From an uncultured Pseudomonadota bacterium (lineage in GTDB: Bacteria > Pseudomonadota > Gammaproteobacteria > Methylococcales > Methylomonadaceae), in assembly GCA_903902945.1 (NCBI GenBank), contig CAIUWU010000222.1:1-9626 (forward strand): a stretch of DNA of 9,626 nt, written 5' to 3'. Below, in pieces: positions 1-6,354 of this stretch. The position numbers and the translations under genes are program-made. Under the pieces are notes generated by a model. That model did no database searches and was not told the DNA's origin. It saw only the letters and a program-made list of their open reading frames with translations. Each line of letters opens with the position of its first letter. The first letter of the stretch is position 1.

Positions 1-579
1 GATGCGACGGTTTTCCCAGAAAATCCAGGGATAGATTTTGGCACCGATCTCGGGATCGACGCAGTTGATGGTAATCGTGACATGATCGATATTGTGCTTG
101 GCCAGTTCTTCGACGGCGTCGGGCAGCGCCAGGCCGTTGGTCGAGACACATAATTTGATATCCGGTGCTTCGGCACTGAGACGTCGGAAAGTCTCGAAAG
201 TGCGTTCGGGATTAGCCAGCGGATCACCGGGACCGGCGATACCCAGCACCGTCATCTGTGGAATGTTCGCGGCGACAGCCATGGTTTTTTTGACTGCCTG
301 ATCGGGGGTCAACAACTCCGAAACCACACCGGGACGCGATTCGTTGGCGCAATCGTATTTGCGGTTACAGTAATGGCATTGAATATTGCAGGCCGGTGCA
401 ACGGCTACATGCATCCGGGCAAAATAATGATGAGCGTCTTCTGAATAACAGGGATGGTTTTGCACCTTTTCCCGAATCTCATCAGATAAATGACCCAGCT
501 GGTCATCGGTCGATCCGCAGGAGCTGGCTGAGCAGCCTCCTTTAGCGGCAGGTTTTTCGTTTAAGACTGGCAATTCCAT
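1..579 (-). CDS. nifB: NifB, nitrogenase FeMo-cofactor biosynthesis radical SAM protein (N-terminal 193 codons, cut by window edge)
   Basis: NifB fuses two [4Fe-4S] clusters and inserts a carbide taken from S-adenosylmethionine to make NifB-co, the precursor of the nitrogenase active-site cofactor; it acts in the cytoplasm. The visible protein starts MELPVLNEKP. It has a Cys pair typical of the NifB N-terminus (C16, C21), the family signature HPCYSEDAHHYFARMH at residues 42-57, and the radical-SAM motif CNIQCHYC with C64, C68 and C71. These are followed by NRKYDCANESRPG (72-84), the SAM-binding glycine motif GIAGPGDPLANP (113-124) and CVSTNG (144-149). Reading is open to base 1, so the rest of the SAM domain and any C-terminal NifX-like domain lie outside the window. 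The ATG at 579..577 is chosen because it gives the usual NifB N-terminus and has a good ribosome site 5 bases upstream. The gene has its own NifA/sigma-54 promoter and lies 190 bases behind recD on the same strand. Identification is firm; the C-terminal architecture is unknown. Confidence 0.97.
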   Translation of the reverse strand, partial: MELPVLNEKPAAKGGCSASSCGSTDDQLGHLSDEIREKVQNHPCYSEDAHHYFARMHVAVAPACNIQCHYCNRKYDCANESRPGVVSELLTPDQAVKKTMAVAANIPQMTVLGIAGPGDPLANPERTFETFRRLSAEAPDIKLCVSTNGLALPDAVEELAKHNIDHVTITINCVDPEIGAKIYPWIFWENRRI

Positions 580-583
580 GAAA

Positions 584-591
584 CTCACCTT
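584..591 (-). promoter_or_regulatory. nifB ribosome binding site
   Basis: On the minus strand the sequence AAGGTGAG precedes the nifB ATG. Its AGGTGA core matches the anti-Shine-Dalgarno sequence and ends 5 bases before the start codon, which supports that start. Most of the site (586..591) is also the downstream arm of a perfect inverted repeat, so its access to ribosomes may depend on where the RNA begins. Confidence 0.8.
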
Positions 592-610
592 GTTTATTAG
601 TCACAAGGTG
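586..610 (-). repeat. 8-bp inverted repeat masking the nifB ribosome site
   Basis: On the minus strand CACCTTGT (610..603) and ACAAGGTG (593..586) are perfectly complementary and separated by 9 bases. In RNA they would form a hairpin with four GC and four AU pairs whose downstream arm contains the AAGGTG of the nifB Shine-Dalgarno. The predicted sigma-54 start point is about base 603, at the inner edge of the upstream arm. RNA begun there would lack nearly all of that arm, whereas RNA read through from recD would contain both arms. The repeat is seen directly; its role is inference. A DNA-binding protein operator is an alternative reading. Confidence 0.6.
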
Positions 611-613
611 TTA

Positions 614-629
614 TGCACAGAGCGTACCA
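614..629 (-). promoter_or_regulatory. Sigma-54 (RpoN) -24/-12 promoter of nifB
   Basis: The minus strand reads TGGTACG, CTCT, GTGCA. The sigma-54 consensus is TGGCACG-N4-TTGCA/T, so there is one mismatch in each element. The invariant GG (628-627) and GC (616-615) are present with the required 10 bases between them, and a T precedes TGG as in the consensus. Counting the C of GC as -12 places the start point near base 603, about 24 bases before the nifB ATG. An upstream NifA site and an IHF site at suitable distances strengthen the call. Transcription would need an activator ATPase, expected to be NifA, under nitrogen-limited, low-oxygen conditions. Confidence 0.88.
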
Positions 630-645
630 ACTAGCGAATAGTCAA

Positions 646-658
646 TAACTATTTGATT
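646..658 (-). promoter_or_regulatory. IHF binding site between the NifA site and the nifB promoter
   Basis: The minus-strand sequence AATCAAATAGTTA fits the IHF consensus WATCAA-N4-TTR at every fixed position. It is centred near -49 relative to the predicted start, between the NifA site and the -24/-12 promoter. IHF is known to bend DNA there at nif promoters so that upstream-bound NifA can touch the sigma-54 polymerase. The consensus is short and AT-rich, so the exact position counts for more than the sequence match alone. Confidence 0.72.
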
Positions 659-691
659 TCATGTAATTTATCAGGCCAGGTCTTTCAAGCT

Positions 692-720
692 TTGTCGTAA
701 ACATCACAAAATACCGACAA
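692..720. repeat. Inverted repeat TTGTCG-N17-CGACAA overlapping the NifA site
   Basis: TTGTCG (692..697) and CGACAA (715..720) form a perfect 6-bp inverted repeat with a 17-base spacer. One arm contains one half-site of the NifA sequence; the other arm lies beyond it. The geometry would suit a second dimeric regulator or an extended activator site, but a 6-bp repeat can also arise by chance. Confidence 0.3.
693..708 (-). promoter_or_regulatory. NifA upstream activator sequence (TGT-N10-ACA)
   Basis: The minus strand reads TGT, GATGTTTACG, ACA, an exact match to the palindromic NifA site TGT-N10-ACA. Its centre lies about 97 bases upstream of the predicted nifB start point, within the usual 80-150 base range. 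It begins about 61 bases after the recD stop codon, so the whole control region is non-coding. I found no second perfect copy in 580..769. NifA is expected to bind here and activate the sigma-54 promoter. Confidence 0.83.
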
Positions 721-769
721 GCAGACAGACAAATGTCACGGTTTGCGCCTGCCCGCCACAACGACCGTC

Positions 770-2710
770 CTAAGCACCGCGACAATTACGTCCCAGAGCC
801 GCTGCAAACACGCCGGCGGCGGTTTCCAGCAGGGTAAACTGGGTTTTGGCGCGGGTAATTCCGGTATAAATCAACTCGCGGCTCAGCACCCGGTTGCCGG
901 TTTCCGGCAATACCAGCAGCACATGATCAAACTCCGAACCCTGCGATTTATGCACCGTCATCGCGTAAGCAGTTTCGACATCGGCCAGTCGCAGCGGCGA
1001 CACCCAGCGGATAGCCCCCTGCGCACCGGCAAACGCCACCCGCAGACGGTTCTGATGATCTTTCAGGGCAATGCCGATATCGCCGTTCATCAGCCCCAGC
1101 GCGTAATCATTACGACTGACCATCACTGGCCGGCCGCTGTACCAGACTGCAGGCCGGGTATCCGCCAATAACCAGCGCTCGATGGCCTGATTCAAACCTT
1201 CCACACCCCAGCCCCCCTGGCGCAAGGCACTCAGCACCCGGAAACGGTCAAACGCTGTCAGAACCTCCGCCGCCCACTGATCGATCAGATCTGCCTGGTT
1301 GCTGCGTGGCCGCGCATCGATCACCGCCCTGAACAAACCATATCCCTGACAGCGGTGCGGCTGCCCGCTCGAATCAAAGCCGCGATCAGCGGTAACTAAT
1401 TGCTGCAAGCGCCGCTCAGGCAGATCAGCCGGCGCTGATGCCGGCGGCCTCAAATCACTGTATCGAGGATCATCCAGAATCGCTCTGGCCCGCACCGCGT
1501 CAGCGGCATTGACTGCTGCCGCCAGTTGACCGATCCCACTGTCATTGCCGAAACGATGGCTGACCTGCAACATGACGGTCTGCTGCTGGCAAGGATTGAT
1601 CACCTCGCTCTGGCGCGGCAGCAAAGATAGACCGGCATAACGCGCGATCCAGTCGCAGGTAGCGGCGTCATAGGCCAGTTGTTCGGCGCCCTGACATAAA
1701 TCGCCCAGCACCGCCCCGGCTTCCACCGATGCCAACTGATCTTTATCGCCCAGCAGAATCAGCAGCGTTGCCTCATCCAGCGCATCGAGCAGCGCCGCCA
1801 TCATTTCCAAGTCGATCATCGACGCTTCATCGACAATCACCACATCGGCCAGCAAGGGCCGATGACGATGATGATAATAACGCCGCCCGTTACCCTGACT
1901 GCCCAGCAGCCGGTGTAAGGTCATCGCCTGTTTGGGCATTTGCCCAACAACCATTTCAGGCAGTTTCAGCCTGGACAGCGCAGCGGTGATCGATTCACTG
2001 ACCCGCGCCGCCGCCTTGCCGGTCGGTGCGGCCAGCAGAATCTGTAACGGCTCCGCCGGCCCGGCTTGCCCGGCCTGATGGCGCTGAATCAAGACCGCCA
2101 ACAGTTTGGTCAGCGTCGTGGTTTTGCCGGTTCCGGGGCCACCGGTAATAATGCTGAAGCGGCTTCTCAGCGCCAGCACGCAGGCGACTTTTTGCCAGTC
2201 CGGTGTTGATTGCGGCGGAAACAGCGCGTCGATCTGCTGTTGCACAGCGGCCGACAAGCCTGACTCGTGCTGTTGCAGCCGTTTGGCTATAGTCTGGCTG
2301 ACAATCTGCTGACATTGCCAGTAGCGGCGCAGATACAGGCGGGTATGAATTTGCTCAAACACCAAGGGCTCGGCGCCCTCACCCAGCCCTACCAAGGCAC
2401 TTTCGCTGAGTACCTGTTGCCAGTCGCTCAGCGACCGCAGTCTGAGCCAGTCCAGCGTGATCTCGCTGGACTGACTTGCGTCATCTGCCAGCAGCAGCTC
2501 CGGTTGCCGGCACAAGCGTTGTAAATCCAGATACACCTCGCCCTGAGTCAGCTGTTTGCTGACCAACGCCGCCGCCAGCAACACCCCGGCATCGGCCTGA
2601 TCATCCAGACTCAGTAAAAACCGGACAAAAGCGCGCTCCAACTGCCCCGGCCAGCCATCCGCCAGCCACGGCAATCGGCTCAGTAAAGCCCTATCATGAG
2701 TCGGCATCAT
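770..2710 (-). CDS. recD: RecD, exodeoxyribonuclease V alpha subunit (5'-3' helicase)
   Basis: RecD is the fast 5'-3' SF1 helicase motor of RecBCD, which unwinds DNA ends for recombination repair and degrades foreign linear DNA. The 646-residue protein compares with 608 in E. coli. The N-terminal RecC-contacting region (about 1-165) is followed by Walker A GGPGTGKTTT (190-199, K196), motif Ia APTGKAAARVSES (228-240), TLHRLLG (264-270), Walker B VIVDEAS (291-297), motif III LLGDKDQLASVEAGAVLGDL (319-338) and SHRFG (384-388). The C-terminal half has RPVMVSRNDYALGLMNGDIG (527-546), motif V TVHKSQGSEFDH (585-596) and motif VI YTGITRAK (615-622). All helicase motifs are intact. The start overlaps the recB stop by ATGA and has a strong GGAGGT 5 bases upstream. 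A second ATG follows directly, 8 bases from that site, so the N-terminus could be one residue shorter. A somewhat long insertion between motifs III and IV (about 340-380) contributes to the extra length. Confidence 0.97.
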   Translation of the reverse strand: MMPTHDRALLSRLPWLADGWPGQLERAFVRFLLSLDDQADAGVLLAAALVSKQLTQGEVYLDLQRLCRQPELLLADDASQSSEITLDWLRLRSLSDWQQVLSESALVGLGEGAEPLVFEQIHTRLYLRRYWQCQQIVSQTIAKRLQQHESGLSAAVQQQIDALFPPQSTPDWQKVACVLALRSRFSIITGGPGTGKTTTLTKLLAVLIQRHQAGQAGPAEPLQILLAAPTGKAAARVSESITAALSRLKLPEMVVGQMPKQAMTLHRLLGSQGNGRRYYHHRHRPLLADVVIVDEASMIDLEMMAALLDALDEATLLILLGDKDQLASVEAGAVLGDLCQGAEQLAYDAATCDWIARYAGLSLLPRQSEVINPCQQQTVMLQVSHRFGNDSGIGQLAAAVNAADAVRARAILDDPRYSDLRPPASAPADLPERRLQQLVTADRGFDSSGQPHRCQGYGLFRAVIDARPRSNQADLIDQWAAEVLTAFDRFRVLSALRQGGWGVEGLNQAIERWLLADTRPAVWYSGRPVMVSRNDYALGLMNGDIGIALKDHQNRLRVAFAGAQGAIRWVSPLRLADVETAYAMTVHKSQGSEFDHVLLVLPETGNRVLSRELIYTGITRAKTQFTLLETAAGVFAAALGRNCRGA

Positions 2711-5700
2711 GGCTGACCTCCGCTAAACCAGACATCCAGAGTTTCGATCAGAAGCCGCGGCGGCCTGATCAGCAGCCGGCCCTGCCCGGCACTGTTGACG
2801 CCGCGCAAAAACCAATACAGACAACCGCCGAAGTCGCGATCATAGTCATACTGCTCACCCAGTCGCTGCTGCAACAAACGGTGCAGCGCCAGGGCATACA
2901 AAGCCAACTGCAAGTCATAGCGCTTGGCCAGCATTACCGTCTGCAGCGCCTGTGGCTGATAGGCCTGGTCATCGAGCCCCAGACTGTTGAATTTGTAATC
3001 GGCCAGAAAATACTGCTGCTGATCGCTGAACACCAGATCGATAAAGCCTTTTAATAAACCATTGACCTGCGCTGGCAACAAGGCCGGTCGTGGCTGACCG
3101 CTAAACAGATGCTGCTGTAACAGTTGATCCAGTTGTTGCAGATCCAAATGCTTAACCGTCAACAAAAACTCCATTTCCACCTGATAAGCGCCCGGCGCCA
3201 AGGTTGCCAGGGTTCGGGGCCGGCCGGGCAATAACGGCAGCGTCAGCCATTGCTGCAGAGCCTCGGCAATCACCGGCTGTTTATCCTGCCAGAACGGCGC
3301 ACTAAAAACTTGTTGAATCAAATTCACCGGCAAACCGGTTTCCCGCACAAATTGCTGAAAACCGACCCGGCCACATTGCTCCAGCAGACTATGCACCAGC
3401 ACACCGGGACCGGCACCTTTGGGCAAACGGTACAGATTATCGGCCTGCCACGACGCTACCAGCTCCTGATCGGCTTCATCGGCCAAATTACTGTCCTGCG
3501 CGGTCTCCGGTTCATCAGCAGGCGGTGTGGCTTTGTCGCTGACCGGCAAACTACTGTAACTGGCAATCCACCAGTCGTCGGCAATCCTAATCTGTGCCTG
3601 GCGCGGCGCTTCGGTTTGCGGCGCCACGTTTGCCGGTTGATAGGGTTGCAGATCCGGCAGCGGCGCTTCCTGTACCTCGATAGCCGGCTCCGCTAGCGCC
3701 AGCTGCCTTAATAACACCGGCAAATCGCTGGCAGCGGTTTCGGCCTGCCAGCCAAGCAGATAGCCCAGCGCGCTTTTTTGCAGCTGAGATTGTTTGCCTG
3801 CACCCGATTTCACCGGCGCCAGCCCCAGCCAACAGGCAAATTTGGCGCGGGTCAATGCCACATACAGCAGGCGGATATCTTCCTGCAAGCGTTCCCAGTC
3901 GCTGCGGGCCAGATTGCCGGGCTGTTTATCCAGATCCAGACATAAACGCTGCTGCTGATCGTGATAACGAAAAAAATCATCGTTTTGACTGACTTCGCGA
4001 AAGTCGCAGCAAAACGGCAGCAATACCAACGGATATTCGAGACCCTTGGATTTATGGATGGTGACAATCTTGATCAGATTGGCATCGCTTTCCAGACGCA
4101 GAATATTGTCATCGCTGTTTTGCGCCTGCTGATCGGCAATCGCTTCGGCCAGAAACCGGATCAACGCCTGTTCACCATCCAGACCGACACTAGCCTGCTG
4201 CAACAATTCGGCCAGATGCAGCAAATTAGTCAGACTGCGTTCACTGGCATTGCCCGAAGCATTAGCGACATGCAAGCCATAATCATTAATCAGCTGCCGC
4301 AAGGCCGGCAGAATGCCATCCTGCAACCACCGCTGATGGTACAGCCAGAAACGTTCCAGCTGCTGTTCCCACAAAGCCCCATCTTCCACCAGTACCCGCA
4401 ACTGCTGATAACGCCAGCCTAACGTTGCTGTACTCAAGGCCGCACGGACCCGCGCTTCATCTCGCGGTTCGGCCAGGGCCGACAACCACAGTAAAACATC
4501 AGCCGCTTCCTGACTGGCGTAAATCGAGTCGCGCTCCGACAAAAAGACGCTACGCAACTGGCGGCGCGCCAAAGCCGCCGCCATCAGCCGCGCTTCGCGG
4601 TGATCGCGCACCAGAATCGCCAGATCACCGGGCTGCAGGGCGACAAAGCGTTGCGCTGCCTGCTCCCAGAAACCGGTGCGAGAGGTTTCCGCATCATTCA
4701 GCAAAGCCACGATTGCACTGGCGGCAACCTCGGCATAATGCTGGCGATAGTCGTTCAGCGACACCGGCTGCGCTGCTGACCAGTGCCACAAAGTCATGGC
4801 ACTGGCTGGCTGGCCGTGATTCAGCCATTGCGGTTTTTCGCTGCCGGCTTTGACGGCGACAAACGGTAACGGATTGTCATCACCCTGTTTGAACAGAAAC
4901 GCGCCCTGCGGTTGCTGATCAGCCCGGCTGAACAGGCAATTGACCGCATCGACCAGCGCCTGACTGGAACGAAAATTGGTGTCGAGGCTGTAATGACGCC
5001 CCTCAGTAGCCCGATGCGCCTTGAGATAGGTGTAGATATCAGCACCCCGGAATGAATAAATCGCCTGCTTGGGATCACCTATCATCAGGCAGGCGCTGCC
5101 CTGCTCGCGCTCCGGCGGATAAATCCGCGCAAAAATCCGGTACTGCACCGGATCGGTATCCTGAAACTCATCGATCAAAGCCACTGGAAACTGCTGGCGA
5201 ATCAGTTGCGCCAGTTTTTCGCCCTGCGGACCGGCCAGGGCCTGATCGAGCTGTAATAACAAATCATTAAATCCCAGCTCGGCCAGACGCAGCTTTTCCT
5301 GACTATAACGCTGCCGGATCCAGAGCAGCGCATGACGGATCAGCAACGGTTTCAGGGCTGGCAAGGCGGCCAGTTGTTCCGGTAAAGCAGCGATTGCTGC
5401 AAAGCCGGGATGTTGCGGTGGCTGGCCGCCGTCTTTGACTTTGGCCGCCAAGCCTTGGGGGCTGAGATTGTCAAAGCCTTTGCCAATATCCACCGTCAAC
5501 TGCTGCGGATCAGCTGCCCACGTTTTCAGTTTTTGCATCCAGCCGGCCCGCAGATCGGCGCGGTAATTGCTGGCCGGTAACAGCTTGTCAGCCACCGCCT
5601 GATCCAGCAATGCCTTGATCTGATCCGCCCATTCCAGCCAGGGTTGTTTTAGAAGCTGTAACTGTTGCTGCAATTGCTGCTGATGCTGACGGCACAACGC

Positions 5701-6354
5701 GGCGATACTGTCGGGGACATCAGCGCTGAACGGCACTTCCATTTCACCTAACAATCCTTGCAGCGCAGCCTGTAAATGATCCGGGGTCTGAAAATACTGA
5801 TAAACCTCGCCCAGCGTACCGGCTGTCAGGCTCAGCGGGTAATAAAAGCTGCGCCAGTAATCGCGGATCACCTGATCCAGCAGCACCTGATTGTGACCAT
5901 TGAGTTGCTGCCGAAACAAACAGCCGCTGTCAAAGGCATGTTGCTGCAACATGCGGTTACACCAGCCATGAATGGTAAACACCGCCGCCTCATCCATCCA
6001 GTTGGCTGCCAGTTCCAGACGCCGGGCAAAGTTCGGCCAGTTTTCACTGTCAATCCCGGCCCGTAAATCCTGCAGAAACCGGTCCTGGCTCTCCTGTTGC
6101 TGACGAAAATAGCGGGCCGCATCAGTCAGCCGGCCACGAATCCGCTCGCGCAATTCTTTGGTAGCGGCTTCGGTAAAGGTCACCACCAGAATTTCCGCAG
6201 GCAGCAAGCCACCGGGCGGCAACTGATCGTTTTCAGTCAGCCCCAAAATCAGCCGCAGATACAAAGCAGCGATGGTATAGGTTTTACCGGTACCGGCACT
6301 GGCTTCGATTAAACAGGAACCCTGCAATGGCAGGTTCAAGGGTTGTAATGACAT
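2707..6354 (-). CDS. recB: RecB, exodeoxyribonuclease V beta subunit (3'-5' helicase and nuclease)
   Basis: RecB is the 3'-5' SF1 helicase and only nuclease of RecBCD, and it loads RecA after Chi. Length is 1215 residues against 1180 in E. coli. Helicase motifs in order are Walker A ASAGTGKT (18-25, K24), motif Ia VVTFTEAATKELRERIR (57-73), FTIHGWCNRML (126-136), motif II DEFQDTDP (395-402), motif III GDPKQAIYSFRGADI (426-440), motif IV LDTNFRSS (457-464), motif V IVTIHKSKGLEYP (763-775) and motif VI LLYVALTRAK (829-838). An acidic, Pro-rich linker (about 935-975) leads to the RecB-family nuclease: H988 in GVLVHSLLE, D1106 in GFIDLVF, D1119 and K1121 in ADYK, and Q1149/Y1153 in the QxxxY helix. 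These match E. coli H956, D1067, D1080 and K1082, so the nuclease should be active. DYK is followed by Phe where E. coli has Ser. The start abuts the recC stop with no gap; the stop overlaps recD by four bases. Confidence 0.98.
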   Translation of the reverse strand: MSLQPLNLPLQGSCLIEASAGTGKTYTIAALYLRLILGLTENDQLPPGGLLPAEILVVTFTEAATKELRERIRGRLTDAARYFRQQQESQDRFLQDLRAGIDSENWPNFARRLELAANWMDEAAVFTIHGWCNRMLQQHAFDSGCLFRQQLNGHNQVLLDQVIRDYWRSFYYPLSLTAGTLGEVYQYFQTPDHLQAALQGLLGEMEVPFSADVPDSIAALCRQHQQQLQQQLQLLKQPWLEWADQIKALLDQAVADKLLPASNYRADLRAGWMQKLKTWAADPQQLTVDIGKGFDNLSPQGLAAKVKDGGQPPQHPGFAAIAALPEQLAALPALKPLLIRHALLWIRQRYSQEKLRLAELGFNDLLLQLDQALAGPQGEKLAQLIRQQFPVALIDEFQDTDPVQYRIFARIYPPEREQGSACLMIGDPKQAIYSFRGADIYTYLKAHRATEGRHYSLDTNFRSSQALVDAVNCLFSRADQQPQGAFLFKQGDDNPLPFVAVKAGSEKPQWLNHGQPASAMTLWHWSAAQPVSLNDYRQHYAEVAASAIVALLNDAETSRTGFWEQAAQRFVALQPGDLAILVRDHREARLMAAALARRQLRSVFLSERDSIYASQEAADVLLWLSALAEPRDEARVRAALSTATLGWRYQQLRVLVEDGALWEQQLERFWLYHQRWLQDGILPALRQLINDYGLHVANASGNASERSLTNLLHLAELLQQASVGLDGEQALIRFLAEAIADQQAQNSDDNILRLESDANLIKIVTIHKSKGLEYPLVLLPFCCDFREVSQNDDFFRYHDQQQRLCLDLDKQPGNLARSDWERLQEDIRLLYVALTRAKFACWLGLAPVKSGAGKQSQLQKSALGYLLGWQAETAASDLPVLLRQLALAEPAIEVQEAPLPDLQPYQPANVAPQTEAPRQAQIRIADDWWIASYSSLPVSDKATPPADEPETAQDSNLADEADQELVASWQADNLYRLPKGAGPGVLVHSLLEQCGRVGFQQFVRETGLPVNLIQQVFSAPFWQDKQPVIAEALQQWLTLPLLPGRPRTLATLAPGAYQVEMEFLLTVKHLDLQQLDQLLQQHLFSGQPRPALLPAQVNGLLKGFIDLVFSDQQQYFLADYKFNSLGLDDQAYQPQALQTVMLAKRYDLQLALYALALHRLLQQRLGEQYDYDRDFGGCLYWFLRGVNSAGQGRLLIRPPRLLIETLDVWFSGGQP
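2716..2721 (-). promoter_or_regulatory. recD ribosome binding site
   Basis: GGAGGT on the minus strand lies 5 bases before the first recD ATG, inside the last codons of recB (encoding Gly-Gly of the C-terminal SGGQP). It is a near-ideal Shine-Dalgarno. It supports the overlapping start and suggests that recD can recruit ribosomes in addition to coupling through the ATGA overlap. Confidence 0.8.

Noticed and set aside
738..768. Possible terminator hairpin just after recD (ACGGT and ACCGT arms with an inner TTG/CAA)
   Set aside because: The stem is short, has a two-base bulge and a long loop, and is not followed by a U-run. I cannot call it a terminator, which leaves read-through from recD into nifB possible.
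1995..2315. Minus-strand open frame of 106 codons inside recD
   Set aside because: It is a frame-shifted reading of the RecD Walker A region; the recD frame itself is intact across it.
3250..3696. Plus-strand open frames such as this one and 3961..4422, 743..1171 and 8011..8385
   Set aside because: They lie antisense to strongly supported rec genes, have no recognisable domains and are Gln/Arg-rich, as expected from reading the opposite strand of Leu/Gln-rich GC-rich genes.
5640..5700. Gln-rich, repeat-like stretch in recB (about residues 220-237)
   Set aside because: The codons for Gln and Leu are mixed rather than a pure repeat, and it lies in the variable helical part of RecB. Low-complexity coding sequence explains it.
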